DNA of 26,025 bases from a candidate division WWE3 bacterium RIFCSPLOWO2_01_FULL_39_13 (GTDB lineage: Bacteria; Patescibacteriota; WWE3; 2-01-FULL-39-13): contig MEVH01000005.1 in NCBI GenBank assembly GCA_001772665.1, forward strand, positions 35,628 to 61,652. Reading direction: 5' to 3'. Of this stretch, positions 15,241 through 21,874 are shown one piece after another (position 1 is the first letter of the stretch; every line of letters begins with the position of its first letter). The notes under the pieces are model-generated. The model did no database searches. It was not told the origin of the DNA and was given only the letters and a program-made list of their open reading frames with translations. The translations under genes and the position numbers were made by a program.

Positions 15241-15612
15241 CTACCAGACCTCTGGTGCAAGAGAAACTATTTTATTGTAGCCAAGCTCCCTTAATTCCCT
15301 TGCTACAGGGCCGAAAACCCTTGTGGCTCTCGGAACCTTAGCCTTATCTATAATAACTCCCGCGTTATCATCAAATCGTATATAGCTCCCGTCTTTTCTA
15401 CGGATTTCCTTTCTGCATCTTACTATCACCGCACTAACAACTTCGTGGTCGGCTACAGCAGTGCCTATTCCAGTTGTTCCGTTAACAGAGCAGACAACAA
15501 TATCTCCAATACTGACAAAACGCCGTCTGGAAAACCCGGGAATATTAAAAATATTCAAAGACCTCGCACCCGAGTTATCTGCACATTTAATAAGACTACC
15601 TATTTGCAACAT
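15241..15612 (-). CDS. rplN: Large ribosomal subunit protein uL14
   Basis: L14 is at the subunit interface of the 50S. The 123-residue product equals E. coli in length and shows IKCADNSGARSLNIF, IGDIVVCSV, AVIVRCRKEIRRKDGSYIRFDDNAGVII and the terminal TRVFGPVARELRELGYNKIVSLAPEVW. It starts one base after the rpsQ stop. Confidence 0.97.
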   Translation of the reverse strand: MLQIGSLIKCADNSGARSLNIFNIPGFSRRRFVSIGDIVVCSVNGTTGIGTAVADHEVVSAVIVRCRKEIRRKDGSYIRFDDNAGVIIDKAKVPRATRVFGPVARELRELGYNKIVSLAPEVW

Positions 15613-15613
15613 A

Positions 15614-15883
15614 TTATTTATCTAAACCTTTTGAATCACTATTGCTCGTCTTCTCATTAGACTTCACAATCCACTTTTTCGTTCTGCTTATTGGAGAGTG
15701 CTCCTCAATAAGAACTCTATCACCGACATTAACTTTATTATCCCTAATGTCAGCCATATATTTCTTGGTCGACCTATAGCGTTTCCCATACTTTTTGTGC
15801 ACCTTAGCACTTTTGACTTCAACCACTGCAGTCACAGGCTGTATTATGGATGCTATAACACCACTAAGAAGTCTTTTGCTCAT
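15614..15883 (-). CDS. rpsQ: Small ribosomal subunit protein uS17
   Basis: S17 is a primary 16S binder with an OB fold. The 89-residue product has SGVIASIIQPVTAVVEVKSAKVHKKYGKRYRSTKKYMA and VGDRVLIEEHSPISRTKKWIV, all family hallmarks. The start overlaps rpmC by 20 bases and is preceded by a strong AAAGGAGG inside rpmC. The C-terminal 15 residues are a polar tail. Confidence 0.97.
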   Translation of the reverse strand: MSKRLLSGVIASIIQPVTAVVEVKSAKVHKKYGKRYRSTKKYMADIRDNKVNVGDRVLIEEHSPISRTKKWIVKSNEKTSNSDSKGLDK

Positions 15884-16076
15884 CTATAACCTCCTTTTCA
15901 TTTAATACTGTTTTAATTCGTGCAATATTCTTTTTAAGTTTTTTCAAAATGCTTGTGTTTTTTCCTTTTCCTGACAATACCGAAAATCTGCTTTCTACAA
16001 ATTCCTTTCTTGAAGACTCGAGTTCTAATCTAAGCTTATCTGCATTTTGTTTTCTAAGGTCGTCTATTTTATCCAT
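15864..16076 (-). CDS. rpmC: Large ribosomal subunit protein uL29
   Basis: L29 lies at the exit tunnel rim and helps dock trigger factor and SRP. The 70-residue, two-helix protein shows the LRLELESSRKEFVESRFSVLSG block and the KKNIARIKTVLNEKE helix. It is the weakest-conserved protein in the run, but position between rplP (1 base) and rpsQ supports the call. Confidence 0.94.
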   Translation of the reverse strand: MDKIDDLRKQNADKLRLELESSRKEFVESRFSVLSGKGKNTSILKKLKKNIARIKTVLNEKEVIDEQKTS

Positions 16077-16077
16077 T

Positions 16078-16488
16078 TTATTCTTCGTTATAAATAAATT
16101 TTGTCTTCAAGGGAAGCTTGGTTGCTGCCTTGGTGAAGGAATCTTTTGCGACATCAAAAGTAACCCCTGAAAGCTCAAATAAAATCTTTCCGGATTTTAT
16201 AAGCGCAGAATAGTGATCTACTGCCCCTTTGCCTTTTCCCATTCGCACCTCAAGAGGCTTTTTTGTTATCGGCTTTGATGGAAATACTCTAATCCACATT
16301 TTACCCCCTCTTTTTGTTCCCCCTGAAATAGCCTTTCTAGCAGATTCTATCTGGCGTGCAGTTAGTATGCCATTCTCAAGAGATTTCAAACCGTACTCAC
16401 CATTGCTGAGATCAAAGCCTCTCTGGCTTAGACCTCTGTTTTTCCCACGCATTGCTTTTCTGTATTTTGTCCGCTTTGGCATTAACAT
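16078..16488 (-). CDS. rplP: Large ribosomal subunit protein uL16
   Basis: L16 organises the A-site region of the 50S. The 136-residue product starts MLMPKRTKYRKAMRGKNRG, aligned with the family start, so ATG 16488 is kept even though a second ATG lies two codons in. GTKRGGKMWIRVFPSKPITKKPLEVRMGKGKG is diagnostic. A GGAGAA Shine-Dalgarno precedes it, overlapping the end of rpsC. Confidence 0.97.
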   Translation of the reverse strand: MLMPKRTKYRKAMRGKNRGLSQRGFDLSNGEYGLKSLENGILTARQIESARKAISGGTKRGGKMWIRVFPSKPITKKPLEVRMGKGKGAVDHYSALIKSGKILFELSGVTFDVAKDSFTKAATKLPLKTKFIYNEE

Positions 16489-16491
16489 AAT

Positions 16492-17124
16492 TTATTCTCC
16501 TATTTCACCATGATAAACCCACACTTTTACTCCGATTGTCCCGCCTCTGGTGCTGGCGGTTGACTTTGAAAAATCAATATCTGCCCGTAAAGTTTGTGTC
16601 GGTACAGCACCACGAGCAACAGATTGAACCACGGCAATACTATTAGGACCGTAAACTGTACCACCTACCTGAATTTTTATTCCCTTGACACCTGCCTCAA
16701 GAGCTTTATCGGCAGCAATATTCATAGCTCTTCTCGGACTGACTCTTCTTTCTATCTGCATTGCAATTGAATCCGCAATAATATTCGACTGCGACTCAGG
16801 CTTCTGGACTTCTTCTATCTGCAAATCAAGTTCGGCCGAGGTTGTCTTCGACAAATATTCTCTGAGTTTAGAAAGTCCTACTCCCTTTCTGCCAATTACA
16901 ATTCCCGGCTTTGCAACTTTAATTATCACTTTCACAGATTTTATCGACCGCTCTATAATCAATGATTCAATACCCGCCGATCTCAATTCCCGTTTAAGAT
17001 ATTTTCTAATTTTGTCATCTTCAATTAATGCATCAGCATAAAGATCGCCTTCTGCATACCATCTGGATCGCCAGTCCTTGGTAACACCAACCCTGAAGCC
17101 AAATGGGTTTACTTTTCTGCTCAT
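16492..17124 (-). CDS. rpsC: Small ribosomal subunit protein uS3
   Basis: S3 lines the mRNA entry tunnel. The 210-residue product starts MSRKVNPFGFRVGVTKDWRSRW and has the KH domain with VIGRKGVGLSKLREYL, followed by the ISPRR-like VSPRRAMNIAADKA and RADIDFSKSTASTRGGTIGVKVWVYHGE. It is shorter than E. coli (233) because it lacks the basic C-terminal tail. The start overlaps the rplV stop (ATGA) and has GGAG upstream. Confidence 0.97.
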   Translation of the reverse strand: MSRKVNPFGFRVGVTKDWRSRWYAEGDLYADALIEDDKIRKYLKRELRSAGIESLIIERSIKSVKVIIKVAKPGIVIGRKGVGLSKLREYLSKTTSAELDLQIEEVQKPESQSNIIADSIAMQIERRVSPRRAMNIAADKALEAGVKGIKIQVGGTVYGPNSIAVVQSVARGAVPTQTLRADIDFSKSTASTRGGTIGVKVWVYHGEIGE

Positions 17125-17495
17125 TTTGTTTTCTCCTTTTCACCGACTTCCTTATCAGACAAACCCAGAACCACTTCAATATTAGATCTTCTTTTCAAAA
17201 TCTGGCTGCTTCTTCCTTTTGCGCCGAATCTTGCCCTTTTTAATGTTTCAGCAGGCCCTACCTTTATTTCTTTTACATACAAATCGGATTTATTCATCTT
17301 GTTATTGTTTTCTGCGTTGCTCATGGCTGACTTTATTGCTGAATACACAAGGCCGGCACCTTTCCTTGGATCAAACGGCAGATATCTTATAAGATCCTCT
17401 GCTTTCTTGCCCTTTGCAAATCTTGCCACAAGGGTCATTTTATGTGCTGATATCTTTGCGCCTCTTAATTTGCTTATAACTACATTGTTTTCCAT
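17121..17495 (-). CDS. rplV: Large ribosomal subunit protein uL22
   Basis: L22 lines the nascent peptide tunnel. The 124-residue product shows RGAKISAHKMTLVARFAKGKKAEDLIRYL, GAGLVYSAIKSAMSNAENN and the LYVKEIKVGPAETLKRARFGAKGRSSQILKRRSNIEVVL tail that forms the tunnel hairpin. It follows rpsS by 5 bases and overlaps rpsC by 4. Confidence 0.97.
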   Translation of the reverse strand: MENNVVISKLRGAKISAHKMTLVARFAKGKKAEDLIRYLPFDPRKGAGLVYSAIKSAMSNAENNNKMNKSDLYVKEIKVGPAETLKRARFGAKGRSSQILKRRSNIEVVLGLSDKEVGEKEKTK

Positions 17496-17500
17496 AATGA

Positions 17501-17809
17501 TTAATGACTAGGACTCTTTGCGCCGTCTCCTTCTGCACCCTTCAAAACCTTCTTAGAAGAATGAGCCCTGAAAGTTCTGGTAGGTGCAAATTCGCCAAGC
17601 TTGTGGCCTACCATAGATTCAGTAATATAAACTTGAATAAATTTTTTCCCATTATGAACATCGAAAAACAGTCCAACCATATCCGGAGTAATACTGCTGT
17701 TTCTCGCCCAAGTTTTAATAGGCGATCTGTCATTACTGTCTTTTACTTTAAAGACTTTCACCATGAGTTTCTCGTTGGTAAAAGGCCCTTTCTTCGATGA
17801 TCTCGACAT
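17501..17809 (-). CDS. rpsS: Small ribosomal subunit protein uS19
   Basis: S19 is in the 30S head and pairs with S13. The 102-residue product begins MSRSSKKGPFTNEKLMVKV and has IKTWARNSSITPDMVGLFFDVHNGKKFIQVYITESMVGHKLGEFAPTRTF, the family core. About ten extra residues form a polar C-terminal tail. It starts one base after rplB ends. Confidence 0.97.
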   Translation of the reverse strand: MSRSSKKGPFTNEKLMVKVFKVKDSNDRSPIKTWARNSSITPDMVGLFFDVHNGKKFIQVYITESMVGHKLGEFAPTRTFRAHSSKKVLKGAEGDGAKSPSH

Positions 17810-17810
17810 G

Positions 17811-18635
17811 TTATCTTGCCCTCCGGTCTTTAACTATATATTTATCTGTGTGTTTTCTTCTTCTTGTTTTCTTTCCTTTTGCCAGATTTCCCCATTGGTC
17901 GACAGGATTCCGCCCCACCCTGCGGCTGTAAGATCCACCATGAGGATGCTGTCCTGAGCGTGCCTTACCTCGCGTTTTTGGACGCCTGCCCATATGCATT
18001 GATCTGCCAGCCTTTCCAATATTCATAAGCTTCCAGTCTTCACGTCCAAGCTGGCCGATAGTTGCAAAGCATCCTGAAAGGAAGTTCCTGATTTCGCCAC
18101 TCGGCATTTTTACCGTTACATATCCCTTTTCATGAGCAGTAACAAATGCAGCTGAACCTGCTGTTCTTATAAACTTTCCCCCAGCTCCGGGATATAATTC
18201 TACATTATGTACAGGGATACCAACAGGTACATCGCTTAATGGCAGTGCATTCCCAGTCTTCACAGATATACCTTCACCAGAAACCACAGAATCGCCCTCT
18301 TTAATTCCAGCTGGAGCAAGCATATAGCGTCTTTCTCCGTCATTGTATAAAACCAGTGCTATGTCGCACGTCCGGTTAGGGTCGTATTCTATAAATTCAA
18401 TTTTTCCTTCAATACCGTATTTATCTCTCTTGTAATCTATATTTCTATAGCGTTTTTTTTCTCCTGAGTCACGGCACTGTCTGCTTATCTTTCCTGCCGA
18501 TCTGCCAACACTCCCTCTTTTGGAACTCATGAGGTTTTTTACCGCAAATCTCATTGGCTTTCTTTTTCTTCCCTCGCTTACCGAAAGTGTTCTTTGCCTT
18601 CTTGCCGGGCTTGTTGGTTTATATGTCTTTATCAT
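17811..18635 (-). CDS. rplB: Large ribosomal subunit protein uL2 (divergent C-terminal loop)
   Basis: L2 is needed for subunit association and lies near the peptidyl transferase centre. The 274-residue product has the family blocks KTYKPTSPARRQRT, HNVELYPGAGGKFIRTAGSAA and TKGKKTRRRKHTDKYIV-like ending. The usual AMNPVDHPHGGGEGR loop is replaced by GKARSGQHPHGGSYSRR, one residue shorter; the HPHGG core histidines stay. The ATG overlaps the rplW stop. Confidence 0.97.
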   Translation of the reverse strand: MIKTYKPTSPARRQRTLSVSEGRKRKPMRFAVKNLMSSKRGSVGRSAGKISRQCRDSGEKKRYRNIDYKRDKYGIEGKIEFIEYDPNRTCDIALVLYNDGERRYMLAPAGIKEGDSVVSGEGISVKTGNALPLSDVPVGIPVHNVELYPGAGGKFIRTAGSAAFVTAHEKGYVTVKMPSGEIRNFLSGCFATIGQLGREDWKLMNIGKAGRSMHMGRRPKTRGKARSGQHPHGGSYSRRVGRNPVDQWGNLAKGKKTRRRKHTDKYIVKDRRAR

Positions 18636-18934
18636 TTTTTGCCTTCATCAAAAATTTTAATTGTATCCTTTTCAGAAAGCTGAACAACAACCTTCTTATA
18701 ATCTTTTCTTTGGTACTCTTTCCTTTTTCCGCTCCAGCTTCTTTTAGTCTTTCCTTTTACAGAGACAGAATTTATTCCTACAACCTTAACTTTATATAAA
18801 TCTTCCACTATTTTTTTGACCTGACCTTTCGTGGCACCAGATACAACTTTAAATGTATACTTGTTCCCCGTATCCGTAAGACTCTTGCTTTTTTCTGTCA
18901 TTACCGGGGATTTTAATATTTTTTTGTATTCCAT
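18632..18934 (-). CDS. rplW: Large ribosomal subunit protein uL23
   Basis: L23 sits at the tunnel exit, docking trigger factor and SRP. The 100-residue product shows LKSPVMTEKSKSL near the start and YTFKVVSGATKGQVKKIVEDLYKVKVVGINSVSVKGKTKR, the family core. It begins 2 bases after the rplD stop and overlaps rplB by 4 bases. Confidence 0.97.
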   Translation of the reverse strand: MEYKKILKSPVMTEKSKSLTDTGNKYTFKVVSGATKGQVKKIVEDLYKVKVVGINSVSVKGKTKRSWSGKRKEYQRKDYKKVVVQLSEKDTIKIFDEGKK

Positions 18935-18936
18935 GA

Positions 18937-19554
18937 TTACTCCTTAATACGGTTAGATACCAAATCAAACGCTTTTTTCTCAATCAAAACCTCTTTGGAT
19001 GCAAGCACATCATAAGCACAAAGCTCCCCAAACCTTACTACATTAACATGTGGAATGTTGCGGAAGGACTTATACAGGCTGACGATATCGTCGTGAATCA
19101 CCAAGATCTTACCAGTCTTATTGATTTTTTCAAGGAATGATTGCGCATCCCCTGTTGAAATTTTCTTGTTCTCGGGATATTCGAACAAACCGAGTCCGTC
19201 TTTCAGAATTTTATCTGCAAATGCTGATTTTTCGACAGCTTTCTGCATTTTTCTAGTGAAACCGGCACTCCAGTCTCTTGGTTTTGGACCGTGAGTTTTT
19301 CCTCCGCCGACCCAGATTGGAGATCTAGTAGATCCGGCTCTGGCTCTGCCAGTTCCTTTCTGCCTGTAAGGCTTTCTTCCGCCACCCCTGACTTCACCTC
19401 TATCTTTTGTTTTTGATGTGCCCTGGCGGTGGTTTATTCCATAAATACGGATATACTGAAGGCACAAGGGTTCATTGATGTTATCACCAGAAAGACCTGA
19501 ATACTCAACGGATCCTGTTTCTTTACCTGTAAAATCATATGTTTTAATTTTCAT
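18937..19554 (-). CDS. rplD: Large ribosomal subunit protein uL4
   Basis: L4 lines the peptide tunnel and, in E. coli, represses the S10 operon. The 205-residue product has the long extended loop GTSKTKDRGEVRGGGRKPYRQKGTGRARAGSTRSPIWVGGGKTHGPKPRDW, and the globular domain with ILVIHDDIVSLYKSFRNIPHVNV and AYDVLASKEVLIEKKA. The start overlaps rplC by 11 bases. The L4-binding leader of E. coli is not recognised here. Confidence 0.97.
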   Translation of the reverse strand: MKIKTYDFTGKETGSVEYSGLSGDNINEPLCLQYIRIYGINHRQGTSKTKDRGEVRGGGRKPYRQKGTGRARAGSTRSPIWVGGGKTHGPKPRDWSAGFTRKMQKAVEKSAFADKILKDGLGLFEYPENKKISTGDAQSFLEKINKTGKILVIHDDIVSLYKSFRNIPHVNVVRFGELCAYDVLASKEVLIEKKAFDLVSNRIKE

Positions 19555-20026
19555 TTTCCAGAGGCAGGGAAATTATAATGTAAGAATTCCTCGAACCTGG
19601 GACTCCCCCTTTAACTTTTACGAGTCCCTTTTCAGAATCAAAACCAAGCAGTTTAGTATAAAATGTAACTTTTTTATTTCCTGCCCGGCCAGGCATTTTT
19701 TTGCCCGGAATTACTCTTCCCTGTCCCTGCGCACCGATAGAACCAGGAGCTCTGGAACGGTCTGACTGCCCGTGAGTTTTAGGACCCCCGTGAAATCCCC
19801 ATCTTTTCATTACTCCTGAAAACCCTTTTCCTTTCGAATATCCTGAAAGTTTAATCAAAGATCCGACTTTTACTGACTTTAATACCTCCGAGTCGCTTTT
19901 TGCGAATACCGCCAGCTCGGTAAAAGGAATCTGCACGGAGTCTTCGTTGAAATACTGCGACATACCGCCCTTTCGGGTTTTAATCTCAGCGTTCTTAGTT
20001 TTTCCTGTCTTGGTTTTATTATTCAC
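19544..20026 (-). CDS. rplC: Large ribosomal subunit protein uL3 (short form)
   Basis: L3 is an early assembly protein reaching the peptidyl transferase centre. The family start block RKGGMSQYFNEDSVQIPFTEL is followed almost at once by SGYSKGKGFSGVMKRWGFHGG, then GSIGAQGQGRVIPGKKMPGRAGNKKVT and VKGGVPGSRNSYIII. About 45-50 residues between the first strand and the SKGKGF block of E. coli L3 (209 residues) are absent. I chose GTG 20026 (160 residues); the alternative ATG 20080 (178 residues) would put an intrinsic terminator in its first codons and adds residues unlike L3. Neither start has a clear Shine-Dalgarno, so the start is uncertain. Confidence 0.92.
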   Translation of the reverse strand: MNNKTKTGKTKNAEIKTRKGGMSQYFNEDSVQIPFTELAVFAKSDSEVLKSVKVGSLIKLSGYSKGKGFSGVMKRWGFHGGPKTHGQSDRSRAPGSIGAQGQGRVIPGKKMPGRAGNKKVTFYTKLLGFDSEKGLVKVKGGVPGSRNSYIIISLPLENEN

Positions 20027-20048
20027 CCCATTTACGAGCTTTAATATG

Positions 20049-20075
20049 AAAAAAACACGCCACGATTGGCGTGTT
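20049..20075 (-). terminator. Intrinsic terminator between rpsJ and rplC
   Basis: On the minus strand AACACGCCA (20075-20067) pairs perfectly with TGGCGTGTT (20062-20054) across an ATCG loop, and the stem runs into an unbroken stretch of seven T. This is a textbook Rho-independent terminator 26 bases after the rpsJ stop. Confidence 0.85.
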
Positions 20076-20101
20076 AACATAAACAGCTCAAACGATTCAG
20101 C

Positions 20102-20431
20102 CTAGCTTTTAATCAAAATATGAACTCCTATAGACAATTTTAGATTGGATAATTCGGATATTGTTCCTGCGGTCGGCTCTAATATATCAATAATCCTGCT
20201 GTGAGTCCTTCGTTCAAACTGCTCGAACGAACGCTTGTCATTAGAAGGGGATCTCTGGTAGCTGAAAATCTCCACCCTAGTCGGAAGAGCAATCGGCCCC
20301 GATATTTTAGCCCCTGTCCTAACTGCTACGTCAATAATTCTCTGAGCGCTTTGATCAATAGTACCCACATCATAGGACTTAAGCTTTACCCGCAGTCTAT
20401 TTTTTAGTACTTTTTTGTTGTCACTCGCCAT
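20102..20431 (-). CDS. rpsJ: Small ribosomal subunit protein uS10
   Basis: S10 is a 30S head protein that also pairs with NusB in antitermination. ATG 20431 gives 109 residues; a TTG nine bases upstream is less likely. The family blocks RLRVKLKSYDVGTIDQSAQRI, GPIALPTRVEIFSYQRSP, FEQFERRTHSRIIDILEPT and a GVHILIK ending are present. It lies downstream of tuf, with hairpins on both sides (20510-20533 and 20049-20075), so its message may be separated from both neighbours. Confidence 0.97.
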   Translation of the reverse strand: MASDNKKVLKNRLRVKLKSYDVGTIDQSAQRIIDVAVRTGAKISGPIALPTRVEIFSYQRSPSNDKRSFEQFERRTHSRIIDILEPTAGTISELSNLKLSIGVHILIKS

Positions 20432-20509
20432 AATGTGCAATTTCCGCCATATGCCGGCGAAAGTTTAATAATTCTACACTCAATCTCTTCAACTTTGCTT
20501 TCTCATAGA

Positions 20510-20533
20510 AAGGAGCCGATTCACCGGCTCCCT
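20510..20533 (-). terminator. Hairpin with weak U-tract between tuf and rpsJ
   Basis: Transcribed from the minus strand, AGGGAGCCG pairs with CGGCTCCTT across a six-base loop: 9 bp including one G-U. It is followed only by TTCT, so it is a weak terminator at best. It could instead be an attenuator, a 3' stabiliser for tuf mRNA or a processing site. Confidence 0.55.
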
Positions 20534-20553
20534 GAGAACTTCAAGTCAAATTG

Positions 20554-21729
20554 TTACTTAACAATCTTAGTAACTACCCCGGCCCCAACTGTCTTGCTTC
20601 CTTCCCTGATTGCAAATCTCAAACCTTCTTCAATAGCAATTGGAGTAATAAGCTCAACCTTAATCTTTACGTTATCCCCAGGCATTACCATTTCGACGCC
20701 TTCAGGCAAAGTTACATCCCCAGTCACATCTGTTGTTCTGAAATAGAATTGTGGCTTGTATCCGGTGAAAAACGGAGTATGTCTTCCTCCTTCTTCTTTC
20801 TTTAAGACATAAACTTCTGCTTCAAAAGAAGTGTGTGGAGTAATGCTTCCAGGAAGTGCTGCCACCTGTCCTCTTTCGACGTCATCTCTTTCTACTCCTC
20901 TTAAAAGAAGGCCGACATTGTCGCCTGCAAGACCTTCATCAAGGGATTTATTAAACATTTCAACCCCTGTGACAACAGTCTTTTTTGTATCCTTCAATCC
21001 TACTATTTCAACTTCTTCGTTAACCTTTATTTTACCTCTTTGTATACGCCCTGTAGCAACAGTTCCGCGTCCCTTAATTGAGAAAACATCTTCAACAGGC
21101 ATAAGGAAAGGCTTATCAAGCTCCCGCTCTGGAGTTGGTATCCAGGTATCAACTGCATCTATTAATTCCTCAATCTTCTTAACATATTCAGGATCCCCTT
21201 CGAGCGCTTTAAGTGCTGACCCGACAATTATCGGAGTATCCTCTTCATATTCATATTTCTTCAGAAGATCCTTGAGCTCTTCCTTAACCAGTTCAATAAG
21301 GCTCGAATCCTCGACCATATCAGCTTTGTTAAGAAAAACGATAAGTTTTGGGACTCCAACCTGGTTTGCAAGAAGAATGTGCTCTCTGGTCTGAGGCATA
21401 GGACCATCTGCTGCAGACACAACAAGAATGGCACCGTCCATCTGGGCTGCTCCAGTAATCATATTCTTTATGTAGTCAGCATGTCCTGGTGCATCTATAT
21501 GGGCATAATGTCTCTTTTCTGTATTATATTCAACATGAGAAACATTAATCGTAATTCCGCGTGCTTTCTCTTCGGGTGCATTGTCTATCTGGTCGAAAGC
21601 CTTAAACTCAGCTAAACCCTTTCCTGCAAGAACCTTTGTAATTGCAGCAGTAAGGGTGGTTTTTCCATGGTCGACATGGCCGATAGTACCGACGTTGACA
21701 TGGGGTTTTGTTCTCTCAAAAGTAGCCAT
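20554..21729 (-). CDS. tuf: Elongation factor Tu
   Basis: EF-Tu delivers aminoacyl-tRNA to the ribosome as a GTP complex. The 391-residue protein has G1 GHVDHGKTT (18-26), G2 RGITIN, G3 DAPGHADYIKNMITG, G4 NKAD with Asp intact, G5 SALKALEG, and domains 2-3 with GRGTVATGRIQRG, LLLRGVERDDVERGQV and VMPGDNVKIKVELITPIA. It has its own promoter (21823-21851) and a leader hairpin (21744-21778), with rpsJ downstream. Length is near E. coli (394). Confidence 0.98.
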   Translation of the reverse strand: MATFERTKPHVNVGTIGHVDHGKTTLTAAITKVLAGKGLAEFKAFDQIDNAPEEKARGITINVSHVEYNTEKRHYAHIDAPGHADYIKNMITGAAQMDGAILVVSAADGPMPQTREHILLANQVGVPKLIVFLNKADMVEDSSLIELVKEELKDLLKKYEYEEDTPIIVGSALKALEGDPEYVKKIEELIDAVDTWIPTPERELDKPFLMPVEDVFSIKGRGTVATGRIQRGKIKVNEEVEIVGLKDTKKTVVTGVEMFNKSLDEGLAGDNVGLLLRGVERDDVERGQVAALPGSITPHTSFEAEVYVLKKEEGGRHTPFFTGYKPQFYFRTTDVTGDVTLPEGVEMVMPGDNVKIKVELITPIAIEEGLRFAIREGSKTVGAGVVTKIVK

Positions 21730-21743
21730 TTGTTATTTTTTTG

Positions 21744-21778
21744 TATGAGAAAAGCAAAAAATGTTTTGCCCTCTCATA
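21744..21778 (-). promoter_or_regulatory. Leader hairpin of tuf
   Basis: In the 5' leader TATGAGA (21778-21772) pairs with TCTCATA (21750-21744). The inner part continues with G-U pairs, one bulge and GCAAAA/TTTTGC around a short loop, giving a stem of about 15 bp. It ends 14 bases before the tuf ATG and is followed by A-rich sequence rather than a U-tract, so it is not a terminator in this direction. It may affect tuf translation or mRNA stability. Confidence 0.6.
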
Positions 21779-21822
21779 AAATCAACTAATATAATTAAAT
21801 ACTCACAATTTGGTCATGTGAC

Positions 21823-21851
21823 ATTCTATCAGCAGGAGCCTAAATTTTCAA
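21823..21851 (-). promoter_or_regulatory. Sigma-70-type promoter for tuf
   Basis: TTGAAA (21851-21846) and TAGAAT (21828-21823) with a 17-base spacer, each hexamer one base off consensus. It lies in the fusA-tuf gap, about 95 bases before the tuf ATG, and predicts a leader of about 85 bases containing the hairpin. Confidence 0.75.
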
Positions 21852-21874
21852 CATCAAGAGTGTATTTCCCTCTT

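Noticed and set aside
20471..20476. TAGAAT upstream of rpsJ as a promoter -10 box
   Set aside because: The hexamer equals the tuf -10, but the sequence at the right -35 distance matches consensus in only two of six bases.
20434..20520. Shared TATGAGA..GCAAA sequence between the tuf leader and the rpsJ leader
   Set aside because: The match is short and AT-rich, and only the tuf copy forms a long stem; chance similarity is likely.
20831..21394. Long plus-strand open frame (187 codons) opposite tuf
   Set aside because: It is antisense to a highly conserved gene, serine/threonine-rich in the manner of reverse-frame shadows, and has no family features.
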